Below are positions 1 through 4,810 of a stretch of DNA of 5,558 bases, piece by piece. The stretch is taken from assembly GCA_030147645.1 (NCBI GenBank), contig JASBUY010000273.1:1-5558 (forward strand). Direction: 5' to 3'. A program made the translations under genes and the position numbers. The notes under the pieces are model-generated. The model was not told the DNA's origin. It saw only the letters and a list, made by a program, of their open reading frames with translations, and did no database searches. This DNA comes from Aquabacter sp. (lineage in GTDB: Bacteria; Pseudomonadota; Alphaproteobacteria; Rhizobiales; Xanthobacteraceae). Position 1 is the first letter of the stretch. Every line of letters starts with the position of its first letter.

Positions 1-1
1 C

Positions 2-406
2 CTCGTCACCGACCGCCGTCGGATCGGCGCGCAGGACTATTTCCGGGGCCTGTTCGAAACCGCGCTGGCAGAGGACGAGGTGATCGTCGCCGTCGAGTTT
101 CCTCAACCGGAGGCGGCGGCCTATCGCAAGTTCCGCAACCCCGCCTCGCGCTATGCCATGGCCGGCGTGTTCGTCGCTCGCATCGCGGGCGAGGTGCGCG
201 TGGCGGTGACCGGGGTCGGGCAGGACGGCGTGTTTCGCTGGCAAGATGCGGAGACGGCGCTTGCCGCCGATTTTTCGCCCGCTGCGATTGAGGGTCTGAC
301 GCTCGATGCCGACATGGCCATGAGCGATCTGCATGGCGACGGGGCCTATCGCGCCCAGTTGGCCAAGGTCATGGCCAGCCGTGCCGTGGAAGCCATCACC
401 GGGTAA
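2..406 (+). CDS. CoxM-like FAD-binding subunit of a molybdenum hydroxylase, C-terminal part (5' end outside window)
   Basis: The reading frame is open from the first base and ends at TAA 404-406, giving about 134 residues. The opening stretch (DYFRGLFETAL, then DEVIVAVEFPQP) and the following YRKFRNPASRYAMAGVFVA are typical of the end of the FAD domain and the CO_deh_flav_C domain of medium subunits of the xanthine dehydrogenase / aerobic CO dehydrogenase family. The tail HGDGAYRAQLAKVMASRAVEAI is the usual family ending. In this family the medium subunit carries FAD and passes electrons from the molybdenum subunit, via 2Fe-2S clusters, to an acceptor. The substrate cannot be read from this fragment: CO, aromatic acids, purines and other heterocycles are all possible. 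No partner subunit follows, so this is the last gene of its operon in this direction. The GTG at 80 is an internal valine codon, not a start. Confidence 0.85.
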   Translation, partial: LVTDRRRIGAQDYFRGLFETALAEDEVIVAVEFPQPEAAAYRKFRNPASRYAMAGVFVARIAGEVRVAVTGVGQDGVFRWQDAETALAADFSPAAIEGLTLDADMAMSDLHGDGAYRAQLAKVMASRAVEAITG

Positions 407-414
407 GTACAGCG

Positions 415-449
415 ATTTTAAAGGGGGCGCGCCGCTTTCAGAGCGGCGC
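415..449 (-). terminator. possible weak intrinsic terminator at the end of the Lrp-family gene
   Basis: GCGCCGCT (429-436) and AGCGGCGC (442-449) form a perfect 8-bp stem with loop TTCAG, overlapping the stop codon of the minus-strand regulator. Read on the minus strand the hairpin is followed by CCCCC then TTT and AAAAT, so the U-tract is short. It lies in the 31-nt gap between two convergent genes. It could stop transcription from the regulator gene, but the tract is weak. Confidence 0.35.
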
Positions 450-920
450 TGCCGGCGCATCCAGCGGCACCACCGGCGCATTCTTCGCCTGCTTCAACGT
501 GAGGGCCGTGCGTACATTCTTCACATTGGGCGTGGCGGTGATTTCGAGCACGAAGTTCTGGAACGTGCGCAGGTCCGGCGCCACGCAGAGCATCAGGAAG
601 TCCACATCGCCCGACAGCATCCAGGCGCCACGCACCAGGGGCCAGCGGTCGATGCGGCCGAGGAAAGCGGACAAATCGGCTTCGGCCTGGCTCACCAGAT
701 GGACCATGGCGAACGCCATGAGATCGTAGCCGAGCCGCTTCTCATCCAGCAGCGCGCGATAGCCCTGGATGAAGCCCTGTTCCTCAAGGTGCCGCACGCG
801 ACGCAGACAGGGCGGAGCGGAGATGCCGACGCGGCGCGATAATTCCACATTGGTCATCCGCCCGTCGCGCTGAAGCTCGGTGAGGATTTTCCAGTCCACA
901 GCATCGAGATCAACAGTCAA
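438..920 (-). CDS. Lrp/AsnC-family transcriptional regulator (TTG start)
   Basis: The 160-residue product has the usual length and two-domain plan. An N-terminal winged helix-turn-helix (about residues 5-62) starts at LDAVDWKILTELQRDGRMT and contains ELSRRVGISAPPCLRRVRHLE as the recognition part. A C-terminal RAM/effector domain (about 66-148) carries the family hallmark GDVDFLM (104-110). Such proteins form dimers to octamers, wrap DNA and usually sense an amino acid; the ligand is not readable here. The start is TTG at 920-918, chosen because GGAGGA (931-926) sits 5 nt upstream; the next start-like codon, GTG at Val8, would lose that spacing. The gene is divergent from trxB with 215 nt between them. 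An AT-rich dyad in that gap suggests autoregulation, and the regulator could also act on trxB. The C-terminal tail VVPLDAPAAPL is a short non-family extension. Confidence 0.93.
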   Translation of the reverse strand: MTVDLDAVDWKILTELQRDGRMTNVELSRRVGISAPPCLRRVRHLEEQGFIQGYRALLDEKRLGYDLMAFAMVHLVSQAEADLSAFLGRIDRWPLVRGAWMLSGDVDFLMLCVAPDLRTFQNFVLEITATPNVKNVRTALTLKQAKNAPVVPLDAPAAPL

Positions 921-925
921 GGCAG

Positions 926-931
926 TCCTCC
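926..931 (-). promoter_or_regulatory. Shine-Dalgarno that fixes the TTG start of the Lrp-family gene
   Basis: On the minus strand this reads GGAGGA, 5 nt before TTG at 920-918. It is the strongest ribosome-binding site in the window and decides in favour of the TTG over the later in-frame GTG. Confidence 0.75.
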
Positions 932-968
932 GGTCGGCGAGCGCACCTTAGTTCAGGTTCGCGGCGGC

Positions 969-986
969 GCAACGAAATAATATTGC
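969..986. promoter_or_regulatory. candidate Lrp/AsnC operator in the lrp-trxB divergent region
   Basis: GCAA-N10-TTGC (969-972 and 983-986) encloses an A/T-only run, AAATAATATT, in a region otherwise well above 60% GC. Lrp-family sites are typically weak dyads with an AT-rich, bendable core. The site lies about 50-65 nt upstream of the Lrp-family start codon and about 150 nt upstream of trxB, a fitting place for autorepression. Four-base arms can occur by chance, so the AT core in this setting is the stronger argument. Confidence 0.35.
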
Positions 987-1054
987 TCGCGCACCGGGGA
1001 TGGGTGCACCTGCGCCTGCGCATCGTCTTGTGGGGCCGGGGGCTTGACCCTACA

Positions 1055-1083
1055 TTGACGCATAGCTCCCGCCTCCCTCCATA
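1055..1083 (+). promoter_or_regulatory. possible sigma-70-type promoter of trxB
   Basis: TTGACG (1055-1060) is followed 17 nt later by TCCATA (1078-1083). The -35 is good and the -10 is poor, though alphaproteobacterial -10 boxes are often degenerate. A second CTTGAC lies just upstream at 1043-1048 without a recognisable -10 at proper distance. The predicted transcript would have a leader of about 45 nt. Confidence 0.3.
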
Positions 1084-1135
1084 GACGCCCGAGCTTTACC
1101 GCCAACCGGCGCTGTCTTCGCCGCCTGAGGAAGTC

Positions 1136-2095
1136 ATGTCCACGCATCACGCCAAGGTCGTCATCATTGGGTCCGGCCCGGCCGGGTACACGGCCGCGAT
1201 CTACGCGGCCCGCGCCATGCTGGAACCCATCCTGTTCGAAGGCATTCAGCCGGGCGGCCAGCTCACCATCACGACCGACGTGGAGAATTATCCCGGCTTT
1301 GCGGATGTCATCCAAGGCCCCTGGCTCATGGAGCAGATGCGGGCGCAGGCACTTCATGTGGGCACGCGCATCCTGTCCGATCATGTGGCAAGTCTCGATG
1401 TGACGAGCCGCCCCTTCCGCCTGATGACCGATGGCGGCGCGAGCTATGTGGCTGACACGGTCATCCTCGCGACCGGCGCCCAGGCGCGTTGGCTCGGTCT
1501 TCCTTCGGAAGAGACCTATCGGGGCTTCGGCGTGTCCGCCTGCGCGACATGCGATGGGTTCTTCTATCGCGGCAAGACGGTGGTGGTGGTTGGCGGCGGG
1601 AATACTGCCGTCGAAGAGGCGCTGTTCCTCACGAATTTTGCCGCCAAAGTCATCCTCGTCCACCGCCGCGACAAGCTCCGCGCCGAGCGCATCCTTCAGG
1701 ATCGGCTGTTCGCCCACCCGAAAGTGGACGTCATCTGGAACGCCGAGATTGCGGAGATTCTGGGGGCCGAGGAGCCCTCTCGGGTCACCGGCGTGCGTCT
1801 GCGCGATACTTTCACCGGAGCGGAAAGAGAGATTGCCGCCGATGGGTTCTTCGTCGCCATTGGCCATGCGCCGGCCACGGCCCTTGTTGACGGCAAAGTG
1901 AAGCTCAAGCCCAACGGCTATGTCTGGACGGCGCCGGATTCCACTGCCACCTCCGTCCCGGGGCTATTCGCAGCCGGGGATGTTGCGGACGATGTGTATC
2001 GCCAGGCGGTGACGGCTGCCGGGCGCGGCTGCATGGCGGCCCTGGAAGCCGAGCGTTTCCTCGCGCGAGAGGAAACGCCGCTCGCTGCGGAATGA
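1136..2095 (+). CDS. trxB: thioredoxin reductase (NADPH)
   Basis: Cytoplasmic flavoenzyme that uses NADPH to reduce thioredoxin through FAD and a redox-active disulfide. The 319 residues match the usual low-molecular-weight TrxB length. Motifs appear in family order: FAD dinucleotide fold IIGSGPAGYTAAIYAAR (10-26), GGQLTITTDVENYPGF (40-55), the active-site CATC (Cys136 and Cys139) within SACATCDGFFYRGK, NADPH-binding VVGGGNTAVEEALFL (151-165) with HRR 176-178 for NADPH preference, and the C-terminal FAD motif GLFAAGDVAD (276-285) followed by RQAVTAAG. The ATG start is preceded by GAGGAAG (1127-1133). It is divergent from the Lrp-family gene and followed after 114 nt by the LsrB-like regulator; from memory, trxB followed by this LysR gene is a conserved order in Hyphomicrobiales. 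The protein appears intact and functional. Confidence 0.97.
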   Translation: MSTHHAKVVIIGSGPAGYTAAIYAARAMLEPILFEGIQPGGQLTITTDVENYPGFADVIQGPWLMEQMRAQALHVGTRILSDHVASLDVTSRPFRLMTDGGASYVADTVILATGAQARWLGLPSEETYRGFGVSACATCDGFFYRGKTVVVVGGGNTAVEEALFLTNFAAKVILVHRRDKLRAERILQDRLFAHPKVDVIWNAEIAEILGAEEPSRVTGVRLRDTFTGAEREIAADGFFVAIGHAPATALVDGKVKLKPNGYVWTAPDSTATSVPGLFAAGDVADDVYRQAVTAAGRGCMAALEAERFLAREETPLAAE

Positions 2096-2172
2096 GTTAG
2101 CGACATCGTCGGAACGGTGACGCAGTGGGTTGCGGATCAATGCCGCGCCCCATGAAAACCAAAACAGGGCGG

Positions 2173-2188
2173 ACGCGCGCGCGCGCAT
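2173..2188. repeat. alternating purine-pyrimidine (CG)n tract upstream of lsrB
   Basis: ACGCGCGCGCGCGCAT is 16 nt of strict purine-pyrimidine alternation, including six consecutive CG steps, ending 21 nt before the lsrB start codon. Such tracts can adopt Z-DNA under negative supercoiling and are prone to length change by slippage. Any regulatory role is inference. Confidence 0.6.
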
Positions 2189-2209
2189 CCCAACCAGGGG
2201 CGGGCAAGA

Positions 2210-3100
2210 ATGGACTGGGACAAACTTAAGGTTTTCCATGTCGCCGCGGAGGCCGGATCCTTCACGCATGCGGGTGAGACGCTGGGCCTTTCCCAGTCGG
2301 CGGTGAGCCGGCAAGTCTCGGCGCTGGAACAGGAATTGAAAGTCCCCCTGTTTCACCGCCATGCGCGCGGCCTCATTCTGACAGAGCAGGGGGAACTTCT
2401 CTATCGCACCGCCCATGAAGTGTTCCTGAAGCTGGAATCGGCGCGGGCGCAACTGACAGACAGCCGCGAAAAGCCCAATGGAGATTTGCGCGTCACCACC
2501 ACCATGGGCCTTGGCACCCATTGGCTGACCGCGCGGGTAGGAGAGTTCGTCGAGCTCTATCCCGATATTCGGATACAGCTCATCCTCACCGACGAGGAAC
2601 TGGACCTTGCCATGCGCGAGGCGGACGTGGCCATCCGCATGCGCCAGCCGGTTCAGCCGGACCTGGTGCAGCGCAAGCTCTTTACAGTCCATTTCCACGC
2701 TTACGCGTCCGCCGACTACATCAAACGCCATGGCCATCCGCGCTCGCTGGACGAACTCGACAAGCACCGCATCCTGCTCCTTGGCGGACCCATCCCGAGT
2801 TATTTCCAGGGATTGAACTGGCTGGAGCATGCGGGGCGGGAAGGCGGCGCGCCGCGCGTGCCGGCCTTCGAGGTCAACAGCGTTCTGGGCCTGCGGCGGG
2901 CGGTAGAGCGGGGTGTCGGCATCGGTACCCTTCCGGACTATCTCACCGACGATGCATCCTCCCTCGTGCAGCTCTTCACCGATCGTGAAACGCCGCAATT
3001 AGAGGCATATTTCACTTATGCCCAAGAAATGCGCTCCGTGGCGCGAATCCAGGTGTTTCGGGACTTCCTCATTTCCAAGGCCCAGCGCTGGAGTTACTGA
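2210..3100 (+). CDS. lsrB: LysR-family transcriptional regulator, LsrB/VtlR orthologue
   Basis: The 296 residues open with MDWDKLKVFHVAAEAGSFTH, the signature start of LsrB/VtlR, and continue with winged helix-turn-helix AGETLGLSQSAVSRQVSALE (21-40) and VPLFHRHARGLILTEQGE (45-62). The LysR effector domain runs about 92-294, with LRVTTTMGLGTHWLT, IRMRQPVQPDLVQRKLFTVH, LNWLEHAGR and the closing VFRDFLISKAQRWSY. In Sinorhizobium LsrB affects lipopolysaccharide and oxidative-stress genes and symbiosis; in Brucella and Agrobacterium VtlR is a virulence regulator that activates small genes and an AbcR sRNA (established knowledge, recalled). The position after trxB supports the assignment. The protein contains no cysteine at all, unlike the rhizobial LsrB, for which cysteines are reported to matter in redox response. 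The ATG is fixed by the conserved N-terminus; the ribosome-binding site AGGGG (2196-2200) is 9 nt away and modest. Confidence 0.93.
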   Translation: MDWDKLKVFHVAAEAGSFTHAGETLGLSQSAVSRQVSALEQELKVPLFHRHARGLILTEQGELLYRTAHEVFLKLESARAQLTDSREKPNGDLRVTTTMGLGTHWLTARVGEFVELYPDIRIQLILTDEELDLAMREADVAIRMRQPVQPDLVQRKLFTVHFHAYASADYIKRHGHPRSLDELDKHRILLLGGPIPSYFQGLNWLEHAGREGGAPRVPAFEVNSVLGLRRAVERGVGIGTLPDYLTDDASSLVQLFTDRETPQLEAYFTYAQEMRSVARIQVFRDFLISKAQRWSY

Positions 3101-3134
3101 TTTGTGACGCTTTTTCCGCGTTTTGGCGAAAGTT

Positions 3135-3156
3135 CCGCGCGGAGCTAAGCGCGCGG
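3135..3156. repeat. GC-rich inverted repeat between lsrB and the sRNA promoter
   Basis: CCGCGCG (3135-3141) and CGCGCGG (3150-3156) form a 7-bp stem with loop GAGCTAAG. No T-tract follows, so it is a poor intrinsic terminator for lsrB. It lies about 55 nt upstream of the predicted sRNA start, where a LysR protein often has its recognition site, but a simple RNA hairpin ending lsrB mRNA is equally possible. Confidence 0.4.
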
Positions 3157-3163
3157 CACATGC

Positions 3164-3193
3164 CTGACATGCGGTCATTCTGCATTGCATTAT
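3164..3193 (+). promoter_or_regulatory. predicted promoter of the lsrB-adjacent sRNA
   Basis: CTGACA (3164-3169) and CATTAT (3188-3193) are separated by 18 nt, giving a fair -35/-10 pair and a predicted start near 3200. This is the most AT-rich part of the gap. The exact start is uncertain: a TTGCAT at 3185-3190 would allow a start nearer 3220. Confidence 0.45.
3165..3177. promoter_or_regulatory. candidate LysR-type box (T-N11-A), likely LsrB target
   Basis: TGAC (3165-3168) and GTCA (3174-3177) form a perfect 4-5-4 inverted repeat with T at 3165 and A at 3177 separated by exactly 11 bases, the classic LysR-type recognition form. It overlaps the predicted -35 of the sRNA gene, a usual place for the activation half of a LysR site. 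It starts 64 nt after the lsrB stop codon. That LsrB is the protein binding here is inference from adjacency and from the known VtlR-abcR link in relatives. Confidence 0.4.
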
Positions 3194-3200
3194 GCCTATT

Positions 3201-3324
3201 GGGCGGGCATCTTTCCCTTGCGCTGCTGGCGCCCTTGGTGCCGCAGCTGTTCCCCTCTGGAAGGTTCGCCGCTATGCGGCGATACTTGCCGGGCCTCCTC
3301 CAGGAGGTCCGGCATTTTTCTTTT
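3201..3324 (+). ncRNA. AbcR-like (alpha-r15 family) trans-acting small RNA, candidate
   Basis: The stretch folds by eye into three stem-loops. SL1 pairs GCTGC (3222-3226) with GCAGC (3243-3247), continued by GGCGCC (3228-3233) with GGTGCC (3237-3242), leaving loop CTT and one bulged T. SL2 is CGCCGC-TAT-GCGGCG (3267-3281). SL3 is a strong intrinsic terminator (3287-3324). Two unpaired pyrimidine-rich segments, CTTTCCCTTG (3211-3220) and TGTTCCCCTCT (3248-3258), could pair with Shine-Dalgarno sequences. Three stem-loops, about 120 nt, two exposed anti-SD segments and a position next to lsrB/vtlR all match AbcR RNAs, Hfq-dependent repressors of ABC-transporter mRNAs in Rhizobium, Agrobacterium and Brucella (established knowledge, recalled). 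That an RNA is made is well supported by promoter plus terminator; the AbcR identity rests on architecture and position, since I could not align it. The 5' end is approximate. Confidence 0.65.
3287..3324 (+). terminator. strong Rho-independent terminator of the sRNA
   Basis: A 12-bp stem pairs TGCCGGGCCTCC (3287-3298) with GGAGGTCCGGCA (3303-3314) around loop TCCA, with one G-T pair only. It is followed by TTTTTCTTTT (3315-3324). It is the best terminator in the window. No protein gene ends nearby: lsrB stops about 190 nt earlier, which argues for an independent short transcript. Confidence 0.9.
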
Positions 3325-3417
3325 GGAGCCCTGTTTAGCGCAGAGGGCGAGCGGAACGCGCCGCGGGTGCTGACGTTATTTCCGAGCATGCGATCCTGGT
3401 GGATCGCGCCCACCATC

Positions 3418-3421
3418 GAGG
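3418..3421 (+). promoter_or_regulatory. ribosome-binding site deciding a TTG start
   Basis: GAGG lies 6 nt before TTG at 3428-3430, the only start-like codon near the 5' end of the Pro/Asp-rich frame, which is closed upstream by TGA at 3371-3373. The alternative ATG at 3497 has no comparable site. Confidence 0.5.
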
Positions 3422-3427
3422 TGCGCT

Positions 3428-3670
3428 TTGGATCAGTTCAGCGAGACCCTGGGTCTTGGACCCTTCCCTGACCCCGGGCGCCGTCCCGAACCACCCATGC
3501 CGCCGCCGGACCCAGTCGAAGATCCGCAGGACTTGCCCGACGAGGGGCCGGATTTGCCCCCGCTGCCCGAAGGCGATCCAGCGCGGGATCCCCGTCGGGA
3601 GCCCTTTCCGGACCCTGATCCCATTGACGATCCGACCCCGGGCGGCAACGATCCAGTGATGAATCACTAA
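3428..3670 (+). CDS. Pro/Asp-rich disordered small protein, unknown function (TTG start)
   Basis: I do not recognise this 80-residue protein. Composition is extreme: about 25 prolines and 14 aspartates, with nine Asp-Pro dipeptides spread from residue 15 to 76, so it should be unfolded and acidic. It has no signal peptide, membrane segment or cysteine. The start is TTG behind GAGG (3418-3421); a shorter form from ATG 3497 (MPPPDP) is possible. The stop TAA is 29 nt before the ATG of the dipeptidase gene on the same strand, so the two could share a transcript. Evidence for coding is the ribosome-binding site, gene-like spacing and a protein-like DP periodicity. Evidence against is that C-rich DNA readily yields proline-rich frames. 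Function is open; a periplasmic-type proline spacer is unlikely without an export signal. Confidence 0.5.
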   Translation: MDQFSETLGLGPFPDPGRRPEPPMPPPDPVEDPQDLPDEGPDLPPLPEGDPARDPRREPFPDPDPIDDPTPGGNDPVMNH

Positions 3671-3699
3671 TCTGGGGCGCGTCGGGGCGCGGGAGTTGA

Positions 3700-4374
3700 A
3701 TGACGAGCGACACCGCGACCGATGCTGATCTGCGCTCCGCTGCGGCAGAAGATGCGCTGAGCACCCGCCCTGAGGATTTTATCGATATCGGCCCGCTTCT
3801 TCCCGGCGCCCGATACGATATCCGCTATTTCACGGGCGATAATTTCGTCGGTCGTCGGATCGATGGCTATGGCGCACCCATTTGCTACCTCACGCGCCCC
3901 GCTGCTGAGGCTTTGCAGGGCATTGCGGTGCGTGCCCAAGCAGAAGGGCTAGGCCTTCTGATCTTTGATTGTTATCGCCCGGTGCGGGCCGTCGCCCATT
4001 TCGCCCGCTGGGTGGCAGACCTTGAGGATCAGGCCCGCAAGGCGGCCTATTATCCCCATCTCGCCAAGCAGGACTTGTTCAAGGAAGGCTATATCGCAGC
4101 GCGCTCCGGTCATTCGCGCGGCTCGACCCTTGACCTGACTCTCTTCGATATCGCGACCGGTGCTGAATTGGACATGGGCACGCCGTTTGATCTGTTCGAT
4201 GCGCGCTCCTGGACCGAGTCGCCCGCCGTTTCACCCGCCCAGCGCGCGAACCGGGAGAAGCTGAAAAGCTTGATGGGCTCGGGCGGATTCGTCGGTTTCC
4301 ACATGGAGTGGTGGCACTTCACCCTGCGCGGTGAGCCCTATCCGGACACGTATTTCGACTTCGAAATCCGATAG
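3700..4374 (+). CDS. D-alanyl-D-alanine dipeptidase, VanX/DdpX family (peptidase M15D)
   Basis: Zinc dipeptidase that cleaves free D-Ala-D-Ala to D-alanine. The 224 residues are slightly longer than VanX (about 202) because of a roughly 25-residue N-terminal extension without signal-peptide character, which suggests a cytoplasmic enzyme. All expected active-site elements are present: YRP with Arg93 (transition-state stabiliser), SGHSRGSTLDLTL (136-148) giving zinc ligands His138 and Asp145, MGTPFDLFDARSWT (159-172), and EWWHFTL (203-209) giving catalytic Glu203 and zinc ligand His206. The ATG is preceded by GGGAG (3691-3695). There is no VanH or VanA ligase and no two-component system nearby, so this is not a vancomycin-resistance cluster. 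A role in recycling or scavenging peptidoglycan dipeptide, as for E. coli DdpX, is more likely. Its stop is 10 bp from the stop of the convergent gene. Confidence 0.92.
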   Translation: MTSDTATDADLRSAAAEDALSTRPEDFIDIGPLLPGARYDIRYFTGDNFVGRRIDGYGAPICYLTRPAAEALQGIAVRAQAEGLGLLIFDCYRPVRAVAHFARWVADLEDQARKAAYYPHLAKQDLFKEGYIAARSGHSRGSTLDLTLFDIATGAELDMGTPFDLFDARSWTESPAVSPAQRANREKLKSLMGSGGFVGFHMEWWHFTLRGEPYPDTYFDFEIR

Positions 4375-4384
4375 GCGGACGCAC

Positions 4385-4810
4385 TCAATTTCGCGTGACT
4401 TCCTCAACCTGCATGCGCCGCCCCCAGGCGTCGAAGAAGGCCCCGGAATTCAGCGTGAGCCGATCCTCCTTGATGCGGCTTTCGAGTGCGCGAAGCCGGG
4501 CGCGCGCCTCGGCATTCAGAAGCGGCCCGCCCGCATCAAGGACTGGGAAGAAGGCCGCGCCGTCCCAGGTCTTGCCGGAGCCGGCGAAGAGCTGGACGAT
4601 CTCCGCCCAGCGGGTCTCATCGCCGATGAAGCTGATGAAGGTGGAGGCGAGGGGCTCCACCTTCAACTCCTCAATGCGCACCAGCATCACGAGGGCGGTG
4701 AAGGCGCCCTCCTGGCCGAAGGTCTCCGCCAGCCAGATATCGAATTCGGTCCTGTCGTCGCTGCGTCCTGGGCGCGAGCCTCCCGAGCGTGAGCGGCTAG
4801 AAGTCGACAA
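4385..4810 (-). CDS. conserved-looking protein of unknown function, second gene downstream of selC
   Basis: I do not recognise a family. From TTG at 4810-4808 the product is 141 residues. The start is inferred: GGAG (4821-4818) lies 7 nt upstream. The frame stays open to 4978, but that part runs inside the preceding gene and reads as Ser/Arg/Pro-rich nonsense. No ATG or GTG occurs before the clearly protein-like part begins at EFDIWLAETFG (residues 22-32). After it come a mixed hydrophobic stretch ALVMLVRIEELKVEP (39-53), STFISFIGDETRWAEIVQLF (56-75) and a C-terminal GAFFDAWGRRMQVEEV (123-138). It is soluble, with no export signal and no cysteine. It overlaps the upstream gene by 14 nt, so translational coupling is likely. 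The first 20 residues (Ser/Arg/Gly) look poorly conserved and a non-standard start further in is possible. The stop TGA ends 10 bp from the convergent dipeptidase gene. Confidence 0.65.
   Translation of the reverse strand: MSTSSRSRSGGSRPGRSDDRTEFDIWLAETFGQEGAFTALVMLVRIEELKVEPLASTFISFIGDETRWAEIVQLFAGSGKTWDGAAFFPVLDAGGPLLNAEARARLRALESRIKEDRLTLNSGAFFDAWGRRMQVEEVTRN

Noticed and set aside
953..1867. Long minus-strand frame of 304 residues antisense to trxB
   Set aside because: The protein has no recognisable domain, is Arg/Ala/His-rich as expected for antisense of a GC-rich gene, and lies opposite an unmistakable trxB.
1964..2998. Minus-strand frame of 344 residues antisense to lsrB
   Set aside because: It spans the trxB end, the intergenic region and lsrB without family resemblance; it is the shadow of high-GC coding on the other strand.
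3390..3423. Small hairpins GCGATCC-TGGT-GGATCGC and CACC-ATCGA-GGTG as a second sRNA terminator
   Set aside because: No T-tract follows either stem, and the second contains the ribosome-binding site of the next gene.
3160..3471. Plus-strand frame of 103 residues with a signal-peptide-like start (MPDMRSFCIALCLLGGHLS)
   Set aside because: No ribosome-binding site before the ATG, it runs straight through the sRNA stem-loops and terminator, and overlaps the start of the Pro/Asp-rich gene. The hydrophobic start is a by-product of the C/T-rich sRNA.
4385..4387. TGA stop of the second selC-linked gene as a selenocysteine codon
   Set aside because: Near selC this is tempting, but the sequence after it is the antisense of the dipeptidase end, with no convincing protein continuation and no clear SECIS-like hairpin placed just after the TGA.
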